Origin: Takakia lepidozioides
Lineage: Eukaryota > Streptophyta > Takakiopsida > Takakiales > Takakiaceae
Length of the DNA stretch: 64,000 nt
Direction: 5' to 3'
NCBI GenBank assembly: GCA_030704615.1
Contig: CM060732.1
Location: 44,559,053-44,623,052 of the forward strand
The notes under the pieces are model-generated. The model searched no databases. It was not told the origin of the DNA and was given only the letters and a program-made list of their open reading frames with translations. Each line of letters opens with the position of its first letter. Position 1 is the stretch's first letter. Shown here in pieces: positions 11,300-22,085 of the stretch. A program made the translations under genes and the position numbers.

Positions 11300-12188
11300 G
11301 CAACTCCGCCATACCATGCATGTCATCCTGCTGCTGGAGGTGGCACATCCTCTGCATGGGCATTGCCTTCCAGCAACTCTCCAGGCCAACTAACTGCAGC
11401 TGTAAAGGCGGCTAGTGTTGGCATCTTGCCCCGCTGGGCAGCCGCTATACCCCCAATGAATGTCACAGGGAGCTGTGCACGGCGACCACTGACTGCCATC
11501 CAGGCCTGTAGATGCTGACTCCTCCCAAAAGTCCAGGGTGAAGCCCATGGGGTATAACACTGCCCCACCAACGAGGACATCGTAGAGACCGCGTCTGTCA
11601 CAATGGCCTTGGCTCGCATCACTGAGCCATCGATAGGATGATCCGGCTGCAGTCTAATGGCCAACTGATGCCGTGTCATGCCCCGAGCCTGCTCTGATCC
11701 TCCAGAGATGTCTGTATCTGGAAAGGACAAGGCTCCATATCCGCCTCCATGAGGCCCAAACCTGCAATAGCAGCTCTGCCCAACATCAGTGGCTGAGCTC
11801 CCGAGTCCAACAAGACCCGCAGTGGCCGGTACTTCTTGCCTGCCGGTCCACTCAAAGTGAAAATGCCTCCCTGGTTGTCTAACAAGACAACTCCAGGTGT
11901 CACCATGGCGCGCTCAAAGGCTGGCCTAGCTGGCAGCTCCGTCAACCTGGCAGCTGCAGCTTGCCATGGCGCAGCCGTGGCAGTCTTGACCCTCAAATCC
12001 GAGGATCCCTCTGCCACTACACCTTCCACTAACTCCGCAGAAGATGAAGTGACCTCCCCACTCTCACAGAGTGTTGCTGCTAGTCTGAACACTGCAGCTG
12101 GTCTCACCCCGGCGTCGCAATCATTGTTGCCCGAGAACAGTGGGGCTTGACACACAGAGGTGGCTGCCCCCAATACACACCGGCGCAC
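11300..12188 (-). pseudogene. Element B aspartic protease region
   Basis: Retropepsin active site VLLDSGAQPL at about 11790-11820, followed by MLGRAAIAGLGL, a fold typical of retroviral-type aspartic proteases. A frameshift near 11700 moves the downstream half (LAIRLQPDHPIDGSVM and on) into another frame. The protease cuts the gag-pol polyprotein. An equivalent single frame in C and D runs from protease into the methyltransferase, which shows these are one polyprotein. Confidence 0.8.
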
Positions 12189-14145
12189 TAGCCTTGGCAG
12201 CAGGTGTCAGTGCTGCACGTGTAGCTCTCCCCAATGGCATAGAAACCTCCGCCTCGGTAACAGTCGGGCGAGAACTAGGTGCCATGGATGGCGTTGACAC
12301 TGTCTCCGCCAAGGTGAATGACTGAGGCAGCCTTGCCTGACGCTTGCCTCCCCACGTTGTGGATCCCAACTCCACCTCTGCACCTCGTGGCTCAGGAACT
12401 CGTGCTGCTCCTCGAGTCACGGCTGCAGCAGACTCCACCTGCTCTAGTGGTAGTGCTGCTCCGCACATGAATCCCATGCCTCCCATATCTCCTCCCTCAG
12501 GAGCAGGAGGTGGACCATCCCGCCTGGGAGCCGGTACCGCCTGAGCTATAGCCATGGCAGCGAGCCTCTGCTCTAGCTGCTGAAGCCGATTGGCCATGCC
12601 TTGGTCAACACCCTGACCTCCGCGTCCTTGGCCATGTGGAGCTTGCCCTTGGCCTGCACCTCGTGCCCGACCACCTCGTCCTCTTTGGGCTGGTCCACCT
12701 CGCCCCCGGCCACCATTGTTCCCTTGGAACTGGCCTGGGCGCAACTCAGGATGCAAGTCATAACACTGGGCATCTCCATGCCCATACTTGCCACAATGCC
12801 CACACTGCAACTGTGCAGGCTGTGCTTGTGCCGGCCTTTTGCCACTCTCTGGGCAATCTCTCTTGACATGGGGTCCTCCACATGTCCAACATATCACCCC
12901 TGGTTGCTGTTGGCCTGCAAAAGATGCCACGGGCCTCTGCACCTGAGGTCCCCTGTAAGCTCCATGGAACTTGGGCTGGGGCAACCTTGCCCCCCTGACC
13001 ACGCTGTTGGGCAGTCCCTTGTGCCTGTGGGCTGACAGCTGTGCCCCGTGCAGGCATGTCCTTGCCAAATCCAATTGTAACAACTCGCTCCTCCACCATG
13101 TTGAGCTCAATCCGCTCAGCCAGCAGAGAAACACATCTGCTAATGTGGGTTGGGCTGCTTGTAACAGGGTTGCATCTCGCACCCTTCTCTTGAGCTCCTT
13201 GTCCAGAATTCCATACCAAAACTGGATTGCCTGAGCTTCAGTAACCCCTTGGGTCACACTTATCAAGCGCCTCATACGAGTACGCCTCTCGCAGGCTCTC
13301 ACTGGGTTTGCGCTGGAAGTCTTGCAAAATTCGCAGCTTCTCTGTCCGTACACCTTGGTAGTTCCTCCGCAACTCCTGGAAGAACTCCACCACCGGGTTG
13401 AATCTAGGCACATGTGTTGTAGTCGTGGCAGGAGGAGTAGTAGCACCTTTTGAACTGGTACCACCTGCAGAAGTACCAGCACTACTTGCTCCACTACTAG
13501 TGCTGGCAGTGGGAGCTATTGGTACTGATGCAGCTACTGGTCGCGTCGTGCCTCGAGTAATGGAGACGTAGTCAGGTGACCAATACATCCTCCACTCTCA
13601 ATCTCTGCTTCATGTCCTCGCCTGAACTCGTGGTAATCGTCCATAGGCGGGCCTTCCAAATGCTGGAACAGTCCCTTCCACGCCATGAATGGGGTGAATA
13701 GCTGTGGATTGCGCATCTGCTGCAAATCACACCAGCTGTCGAACTCCTGGATAAAGTCATCCAACTCGATTGTGCCCACAGCTCCAGAGTACCTACGAGG
13801 CCCCTTGGTAGCTCCATACATCTCCTCCATGTCGTCCCACAACAATGGCGAATGAAAATGCACACCTGTTGATGAAGCCTCCGAGTCTGTGTCTGACTCT
13901 GCAGTTGAGGGTGGGTGAAGGTGGTCTGAAACGAATACCTCGTCTGTGAACCCACTCTCACTGCTACTGCCTGTAGCCGTACTCCCCTCAAAACCCTTGG
14001 GTAACTCCGTAATGACACTCAATGTGCACCTCCCCCACGTGACACTATAAGGCTCTAGTACTAATCTAATAGTGACACGGGTGGGCACCTGTTGCAGTTT
14101 AAGGGTCATATCCCAATGGCTCAGGGCACCTGCACCTGCATCCAC
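12189..14145 (-). pseudogene. Element B gag
   Basis: The N-terminal half (13534-14145) contains the family block MEEMYGATKGPRR, GTIELDDFIQEFDSWCDLQQ and FTPFMAWKGLFQHLEG. After a frameshift near 13560 the second half continues with a gag domain and two CCHC zinc knuckles (CWTCGGPHVKRDC and CGHCGKYGHGDAQC), then a Gly/Arg-rich nucleocapsid tail and a Gln/Leu helix. The same blocks appear in C and D. Gag forms the particle and binds RNA. Confidence 0.8.
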
Positions 14146-17100
14146 CGCAAGAACTCCTATGGTTGGCTGGTCATCAACCCAGCCTCACCATAGAAGAAAC
14201 ACTGGTGGTCTTGCTGGTCATCACTCCAGCCTCACCACCGACAGCATACTCTAGGATTGACCGGTGATCAAATCCGGCCTAATCCCTATGAAAGCAAGCG
14301 CCCCACACAAACCAACATGGCGCACAGTCAAGCATGCAGGTGTTGGGGGGGATCCAAACACAAGAAATCAAAACATCAACACCCCCCACACCAAAATCCA
14401 GCTGCAATGCTGATCCTGCAGAATAGCCCAGCCCAAAACCCCGGACTGACTGGCCTCCACCAAGAGAGGCTTTGGCAACTACAAGTACAAGGTAATGAAA
14501 ATAGTACAGAGATGGAGGGGAAGAATAGAAGCCCGACCAAGCAAGATCTAATCCTGATCTATGCTATCAACTGCCAGACTTCTCTCAAAGTGCCTCGCTC
14601 TGCATGATGGTAAGGTGTAGGAGGTATATCTATGTCCAGAAACCTGCCACTAACCTTGTCCCAAGCTACAGTAGCTCGCTCTAACCAACCCTCCTCCTCT
14701 TTCTGCCAGGTAGAGACAAAGCAACACTCTGCTATCTCCCGCTCACTGAACACTAAAGAAAACAAAGGTAGGGTCTGATAGTCTCTCAACTCGAAAGCTT
14801 TGAGACGGTTGCGGGTGTCCTCATTGCGAATGACTGCATCTCCTTCAAACAGAACAAACTTGTCCTCGCTAATGAACCCCGCTCGTGGTTGCCTTGTGCA
14901 GAGCGTGTCCGGCTGCAACGATGTCTGATTGCACAAACTTGTGTAGCTCCTGCTCCTCTGCTCCAGTACACCACAGCCTTGTGGCTGAACACCTTGGTCC
15001 CGGGGCTGTCTTTGGCTGTGTTCCAAGCCTAGCTTTCACCCACTTTGGTATTTCCTACAGCTGCAGAACTGCTGGCTCCAACAGAGTTCTGACTGTCCAA
15101 GGCGATATTGAGGCCCTCAATGCCAACTACAGCAGTCTGTTGTCTACTGCTAATGCCTGACTCCCAGTATGCAATCAACTCGTCCAACTGTTCTCCACTC
15201 AAATCAGTCTGAGTTCCTTGGGAAACATAAATCTTGTCCCCTTGGGTGCACAGGCTAAGAGAGAGACCTGCCCTTCAATTACGTCCTCATTCCCCCAGCC
15301 ATACAAGGAGTACATCCCCAGATTTATCTCTCATGTAGACCAGAACAGGTTCTAGAAACAGGATTGTGGATCTTTCATGGCACACTCACACTCTAAAAAT
15401 TCCATAGATTTTTAGCAGAGTCCCAAAAACAAAAACCAGGTCTAGATAGGTAGATATCCCCTTTCTGCAGCTATCCCCTCAAAAACTGAGTCAAACAGAG
15501 CCCATTTGACAAAGATATGACCAATCAAAGTTAATCTAATCCCAAAAACATACTATTTGTCCATTTAATTAACAATAGGCCTATTTGATTTGATTTAATT
15601 ATTTTCTCTTAACTAACAGTTTTTTGTGGGGTCAACAACTATCAAAAATCAAAGCCACACTAATGATGGAGGCATTAAGGTAGGTCGGGCCACTGCTCAC
15701 AAATCGTATAATACTGAAGGCCAACGATTGACTTCAAGAATTCTATCCCAGTTCACAACCCTGATCAGAGCCAATGTTTTCAAATAACCTCTTTTCCTCG
15801 AGGTCAGCATAGCCACAGAGTTCAATTGCGGAGCTGTTGGGGACAGGATCCATGGAATATTATATCAGTGATATTATCCACATCCTTGTGCCCTCCGTTC
15901 CCTGCAGGTTCCCGAGTTCTCTGTACCTTCCAGATCAGCTACGTCGTGAATATCAATGTGCCGTCACTGGCATGGGTGCAGTTGAAACATGAATTGCAAG
16001 CTTGGGAAAAAGTATGGAAATAAGTCAGAGCGACTTGCCTTCGCTATTCGGTTTCCACCTCACGGCGTTGTCCACGCCAGCCACTACCAATTCCAGATAA
16101 TCACAACGTGAAGGGCAACTCTGCAAGGCTTTCGTGAGAAAGTGGCATATCCCATGCAGGCAGTATAGCATCCGACAGTGCCCCAACACCTGCCAAGGGT
16201 CACTGGGGTGGCAACCACGATAATTTTCCACCAATCCTTGTCTCCAGTTTCTCTCTCGGCTAAACCGACTTGACCTCAATGTCTCAGTCCACGATCTTGC
16301 ATGTGTAGAGGAACCGAGTAGGGAAGCATTGACGAGTGTGAGTGCCAACCGCTTGTGCATGAGCCCTGCTGAGGATATCACTTGTGCCGCTCCAGCAAGG
16401 GAGGGGCCCTACTACAAGTCGGGCACTTTTATTTTTGAAGATGTGAACCATCAGTAGAGATTCCGATCAGTAGAAATTCCTAGCATGAGAATCTGCTGGG
16501 TAGAACGGTCTATATTCTTGGGGCTGCTCCAAGACCTGACGGTGCAACTATGACTATTGTTCAGATCGTCACACGAAGAAGTTGGTCTTGGTCTTACCTC
16601 CCTGCAGGGCATGTGCAGCCGAATCATAGACCCTTGCCGCAGCCTACTCTGCTATGTCAAAAGTGTCTAGCCACGACTGGACAGCCTAGGTGGCTATTGG
16701 TTGCACTTTTGCATTACTGCCAGGCCCTCTACCAGAGCAATTAATCAACTTCATGGCCAGCAGGCACAAACCTTGAACTAAATCCCAAAGATCATAGATC
16801 AGAAGCCATTATCGAGACGTCCCTAGATCCAAAGAACTAGCACCGTCACAGAGCATGGAGCGATCCATGCGATCAAGGCCAGCCGAGCCGAGATCGAGGT
16901 CTTTGCTTAAACCAAACTTCTGTCTTCCAACGAGAATTCAATTCTCTGCGGTACTGAGGTTGGTTGGCCTACTAATTTCATATGCCATCGCATAGAAAGA
17001 ATCAACAAAGCAGTTCCGGCCACCTCAGCCCACATATGTGCTGGCTACCCAGATTCGACCAGTCTTTCTTGAAACTCCGAAATCCTAATAAATGCTTAAC

Positions 17101-17718
17101 CCCAGCACCAATGGAAGAAACCGAGCTGCTATCTTGGAGCACGGACTGCCCTCGTCGTTTGATCAATCATAAAATCAGACCTTTTGGAAACAGTCCACCG
17201 TCAGCAGCCAAACTTGGATCGAGCTGAGTATGAAACCCCCATTCGCTAGCCTTATCATCACCAAGTTGTTACAGGCCCTGTCCATACTGATTAGCCCCAT
17301 AATATCCTGCAACAGATTCAAGACAAACACGGCGAAATGTCCAATGGCCAACAACAGTGCCACCTCTCGTCTTTTTAGACCGTAACTCTCATACAACGCT
17401 TCCCCGTAACTGTAGCAGTTCTGCACACCGTCACCGCCTGCTCTACTATTCTCGGTGACCTCACTAGCCCCAAATACATGCTTCCACTTATGCTCCGCTC
17501 AGTGATTTCAGATGGCGCCGCTAGTACTTGGACCGGCCCCCATGGTGAGGATTGAATCGGCTCAGCCTTCAGTGTTGGGCGATGCACCAGTTAACCTTAG
17601 TTGCGGGAAGTAATACCTTCTTTCACATAGGCTTCTCTCACTTTTAAAATAAAACCCACAAGTGCTAAAACTAAACTCACCTCTGGCACTCACAGATGCA
17701 AGCGTCATCTCTCTCGAG
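14146..17718 (-). other. Element B 5' leader with non-family sequence
   Basis: The part nearest gag (14146-14480) matches the leaders of C and D (for example the TTTGGATCCCC region). From about 14480 to 17718 there is no match to C or D. The piece 14559-15026 (minus) is an open frame of 155 codons of no family I recognise, rich in charged residues and Trp. The 15827-17470 part contains exon-like pieces discussed in the next entry. It could be captured host DNA or an old LTR replaced by another. Confidence 0.5.
16025..17470 (-). pseudogene. Possible captured MFS transporter (MFS_5-like) exon fragments
   Basis: Two minus-strand pieces resemble the start of the molybdate-transporter-like MFS_5 family. 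At about 17175-17430 a frame reads GEALYESYGLKRREVALLLA, then a hydrophobic segment and QDIMGLIS, matching the pattern of the family's first helices (an aromatic pair, LYxxYG, then a hydrophobic helix). At about 16030-16200 a frame reads MLYCLHGICHFLTKALQ followed by DYLELVVAGV, like its next helices. The gap between would be intron. Neither piece is complete and no open transporter frame exists. This is a pattern judgement without alignment and could be wrong. Confidence 0.35.
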
Positions 17719-18075
17719 TGATAGAACAAGCTAAGAGACACATTGTTCACACCAGAAACAACATGAAATCCATCGCTATCACTCGTTAAAAACAGAAGTC
17801 GAGCCAGGGGCACCCAAGCTGTGGGGACTCCACCCCACAACAACCTACACTCCCATCATAAGCACACTCAAATCTAAACGCATGAAGGAGCTCGGTCGCG
17901 CAGGCTCAACTCGAGAGAGATGAGCTACGCGACTGCCGCTCTCGTGAAGATAAGGCCGTTCAGGTGTCAAACTAAACTTGACACCTGATTTAACACTTGA
18001 CCTAAATCCAAGTGTTAAATACAAATAACTAGCTTTATTCTAGTTCTTTTCACACTGTGCTTATTTAACTTGACA
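17719..18075 (-). repeat. 5' LTR of element B (segment b, right)
   Basis: About 357 bp nearly identical to 6063-6406, with a 13 bp addition near 18015. It ends ...CTTGACA directly before AAGA (18076-18079). It has no repeat a on its inner side; instead CTCGAGAGAGATGACGC follows on the minus strand. Confidence 0.8.
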
Positions 18076-18079
18076 AAGA

Positions 18080-18720
18080 AGCTGCAGACATGCAGAGTAA
18101 TGAAGGGACTTTGGCTGAAGTAATATATCAGTCCAAAGCGGAGATTACCATTGGACAGCTATTGGCTGTGGCACCTTATTGTAGACACAGGGCTGTATCA
18201 AGCAATCAATCGAATTGCCCATGTGACAGGGAACACAGACTTGAACAGCAAGGTGACCAGTTATAATGTGAAGCCGGAAGGGCGAAAAACAGTCATGGAC
18301 TTTGATGATTCTATGCTAGTAATCCAATTGAGAATTGGAAACACAGAACTAACTGATGTACTGATAGATGGAGGCTCTGGAGTGAATATCATGACAGACC
18401 AATTAAAGCAGAAGCTTGGTCTAAGTAACATGAAGCCAGCCCCATTTATAGTAACAATGGCAGATCAAAGAAGTGTACAGCCACTGGGATTGATAAGAGG
18501 AGTTAAGATACAGATTAAAAGATGATCTTTATAATCACAGTAACTGTGTTAAAAATGGATGAAGTCATGGAAGCTTCCTTATTGTGGGACGTCCATGGCT
18601 GAAACAGGCCAGGGTATTCCATGACTGGAATTCCCAGTTACTAACTGTGCATGATGAGATGCACAAGATACAAATTACCACTAAGAAATCTAGTAGATTA
18701 CCTGCTACGAGAAGACCTCG
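18080..18720 (+). pseudogene. Element A aspartic protease
   Basis: This continues the element A reading frame interrupted by B. The protease active site is LIDGGSGVNIM (about 18361-18393), the DGGS form common in plant gypsy elements. A flap-like VTMADQRSVQPLG follows, and GRPWLKQARV (18584 on) marks the C-terminal part. A frame break lies between 18525 and 18584. The enzyme processes the polyprotein. Confidence 0.8.
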
Positions 18721-20110
18721 AGGGGTCAGAGAGTATGACTGGGGGGGAGGACTTGATGAGGAGCAGGAAGCTACCCTGTTCGCTGCACACCCAGAGTGGG
18801 AGCAGGTTGCAGAGATGCAACTGGAAGGCCTAAGTTGTTTAAAAGGTATCTGCTGTGGTGTAGTGACAGCAACACCAATTGAAGGTGAAACAAGTAGTTA
18901 CCCACCACATTTCTATGAAGAAAGAGAAGGAGAAATGGAAATCCTAGAGGAACCAGCCACTGTGAGTTTACAGGATGAAGTGGTGACTGGTTGGACAATC
19001 ACAGCTGATGAGCAGGTGAGAGAAGTGAATATGGGAACTGAAGAGGAACCGAGGATGGTGAAGGTAGGGGCTGATTTGGAGCCAGAATTCTTTGAGGAAG
19101 CTAAAAGTTTATTCATCAAATACAGAGATATGTATTTGCTTGGAGCTACGAGGATCTAAAAGGGATACCACCTGAGATCTGTCAGCATAAGATTGAACTG
19201 GAACCAGGGTCAGTACCAATCAAACAGGCAAGGTACAGAATGAATCCCAACTATGCACAGAAGGTTGGAGAAGAGATCAAGAAGTTGAATGAGGCTAAGT
19301 TTATATACCCAATAGAGTATACAACTTGGTTGTCAATCCATTGTAATAGTTCCCAAGAAGAATGGTAAACTGAGAGTTTGTGTGAACTATAAGAGGTTGA
19401 ATGCTTGCACGAAGAAAGATCATTTTCCCTTGCCATTCACAGAAGCGGTACTGGACACTGTGGCAGGCCATGAGATGTACTCATTCATGGATGGCTTCAG
19501 TGGTTATAATCAAGTGCAAGTGGCAGAAGAAGACCAGGGAAATACAGCTTTCATCACAGACTGGGGTACTTATGCATACAAAGTCATGCCTTTTGGACTT
19601 TGTAATGCACCAGCAACCTTTCAGAGAGTGATAAGTGAATCTTTTCATGAGTATCTGGATGATTTCATGCAGGTGTTCTTAGATGATTTCAGTGTACAGC
19701 TCTAAGAATGAGCCACTTGCATAAATTGGAGTTATGTTTGGCCAGATGCAGGATGAGAGGTCTGGGCCTGAATCCAGAGAAGTGTACTTTCTGTGTGAAC
19801 TCAGGGGTGCTTTTGGGACACATGTGTGTAAGAGGGGACTCCTGTGGATCCCAGGAAGACAGAGGCCATTAAAGCCTCTCCACCACCAGTAAATGTTAGA
19901 GTCTAAGAAGATTCCTTGGACAAACCAGTTATTACAGAAGATTTGTCAAAAGGTATGCACAGATAGCAGCTCCATTGAGCAAGCTTCTGAAGAAAGATTG
20001 CAGTATTTGCATGGACAGCTGAATGTCAACAGGCTTTGAGGAACTTACATTGTCAGTAACAACTAAACCTATGCTGATTAACCCTCACCTGGCATGTAGT
20101 ATTTCATGTT
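18721..20110 (+). pseudogene. Element A reverse transcriptase
   Basis: After an acidic linker (18721-19140) the RT starts near 19160. It shows the IVIVPKKNGKLRVCVNYKRL block, DGFSGYNQVQVAEEDQ, MPFGLCNAPATFQRVISE and the catalytic box FLDDF (19673-19690), with the last residues of YxDD intact. Stops and frame breaks occur near 19159, 19340 and 19705. The thumb and connection are hard to read after 19710. Confidence 0.8.
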
Positions 20111-20670
20111 CACTGTGATGCCTCAGGAGAAGCGTTGGGAGCGGGGTTAGCCCAAAATGTTACAGGAAATATACTATGCTAGCAGGTTGATGAACAGTGC
20201 TGAAATGAACTATAGCACAACTGAAAGAGAAGCACTGGCAATGATTTATGCAGTCAAGAAATTCAGGGCATTACCTATTGGGAAGAAAGAAAGTTTATGT
20301 TTATGTGGATCACCAGGCTCTGATATATCTGGTGAACAAACCTTTGATAAGTGGAAGGATAGCAAGTGGTTAATAATCTTGCACGAGTTTGAGTTCGAAG
20401 TTGTTTACAAGCCTGGCCGTTTGCATTGTGGCAGATCATTTGTCACGCCTAACAACAGGAGAGTCCGCCACAGAAGTAGACGACCAATTACCTGATGCGA
20501 GTTTATTTGCAATGGAGGTGCAGGGAAGTGCAGATGAATGGTTAAATTGGCAGTGGCCAATCAGATACTACCTTACTCATGGTCAGTGCCCACCTAGTTA
20601 TGGTAAGGAGCAGAGGAAAGAGAATCGCTATCAAGGCTTTACCTTATACTATGGTAAGGGGCAATAAAGT
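20111..20670 (+). pseudogene. Element A RNase H
   Basis: Readable pieces are YYASRLMNSAEMNYSTTERE, with the Glu-bearing ALAMIYAVKKFR, and a later WLIILHEFEFEVVYKPG segment typical of the end of gypsy RNase H. The segment that should carry VDHQ is scrambled by frameshift near 20300. Inactive. Confidence 0.7.
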
Positions 20671-21892
20671 ATAAGCTAGGACCTGATGGAGTACTAAACG
20701 ATGCTTGTACCACCATGAAGTAAATAAAGTTTTGGAGGAAGTTCATAAAGGAGTGGCTGGAGTCATTTGGAGAAGAGACTACCAGTAGGAAGATACTACT
20801 TGCAGGTTACGGGTGGCCTACTTTGTTCAAAGATGTACACAAGTATTGTCAGAGTTGTGATGAAGGTCAGAGGCTAGGACCTTTGCAAAGATCTGGGAAG
20901 ATGGCTTTGCATCCTACGAGCCTACTGAAACCATTTCAGAAATGGGGATTAGACTTTGTTGGACCAATTAACCCACGGCCAATAATACACAGAACAAGTA
21001 CATAATTACAGCCACTGATTATACTACGAAGTGGAGTGGAAGCTAAAACTCTGAGGGACAACACAGCCAAGTCCACAGCAAGGTTCCTGTATAAGAACAT
21101 ACTTACACGATTTGGCTGTCCCTTGGAATTTATCAGTGACCAGGGAAGTCACTTCATTAATGAGACCATTGAATTGTTGACTAAAGAGTTCATGATTGTG
21201 CATAGGAAGAGTACAACGTATTACCCACAGGGTAATGGGCAGGAGAGAAGAGGCTACCAACAAAATACTATGTACTATCTTGGCTAAGATAGTCAATGCA
21301 AACAGAACGGATTGGGATACAAAGCTGCTGACAGCTTTGTGGTCATACCTGACTTCATATAAAGTCACCACTAAGTATACACCATTCCAATTAGTTTATG
21401 GTATGGAAGCTTTACTTCCAATGGAGATTCTTGTTACCTACCATGAGAACTGAATGGGGAAAGAGAATGGAATTGGAAGATTCAATTAAGGTCAGGAAAA
21501 AAGTACGTGTTGATGCAGCTGATAACATGACCAGAATTCAGATGAAGATGAAGGAACAGTTTGATGAAGGCAAATTAAAGACTTTTAAGATGGGAGATTT
21601 GGTTCTCTGGTTGCAAAAGAAGGGGAAGATTAAAGCTTCTAAGCTTAAATCACCATGGAATGGACCTTATGTCATACAGAAGATGTATGATAACAACACA
21701 GCCATGTTACAAACCATTAACAAAGAGATGCTGGGAAGAGTCAATGCCAATAAGTTGAAGGGGTACAGTGGTATCCATGACAAACCATTGCAGCACGATT
21801 TGCATGTTGAAACGCAAAAGCAGTCACGGGCTGCACCAGGGATACCAACGGAGTATGGAGCACTTGTCGCTAAGCCGAGTGTATATGACTAG
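20671..21892 (+). pseudogene. Element A integrase
   Basis: The zinc-binding part (HKYCQSCDEGQR, 20823 on) is followed by the catalytic core with WGLDFVGPI (first Asp, about 20950) and FISDQGSHF (second Asp, about 21134). A frameshift at about 21240 falls at the catalytic Glu (GNGQ then EEATNK in another frame). The C-terminal part (21453-21892) ends with GDLVLWLQKKGK and a fold typical of gypsy integrase ends. I see no PHD finger or chromodomain here. Confidence 0.8.
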
Positions 21893-21904
21893 GGCGGGAA
21901 CTAC

Positions 21905-22085
21905 AGGTGTTCGCATACCTATCACAGCCCATCACAGCGTGACATAGCCTATCACAACCCATCACAGTGTCACACAGCCTATCACAGCCCATCACAGCGT
22001 GACACAGCCTATCACAGTCCACAACAGTGCCACACAGCCTGTCACAGCCCAACACAGCCCATACAGGTTACACAGTCCATAGGGT
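21905..22085 (+). repeat. CACAGCC-type tandem repeat downstream of integrase
   Basis: Short units such as TATCACAGCCCATCACAGCG recur with variation for about 180 bases directly after the integrase stop. The same CACAGCC motif recurs in both LTRs of element A (about 2450-2515 and 26360-26610). Confidence 0.75.

Larger units (their letters stand above)
5977..18075 (-). mobile_element. Element B: methyltransferase-bearing gypsy retrotransposon
   Basis: Runs on the minus strand with 5' end at 18075. It is flanked by AAGA (5973-5976 and 18076-18079) and its outer ends are TGTC...GACA. Removing it restores element A's coding order. Internal order: leader with captured sequence, gag, protease, DNMT, RT, RNase H, integrase with PHD finger, polypurine tract, 3' LTR. 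It is the same family as C and D through the whole coding part, but its LTRs are unrelated to theirs. Several frameshifts make it inactive, though it lacks most of the TAG stops seen in C and D. The two ends are not symmetric (see the LTR entries). Confidence 0.85.

Noticed and set aside
12140-13234. Plus-strand open frames opposite element B gag
   Set aside because: They are shadows of the GC-rich minus-strand gag frame.
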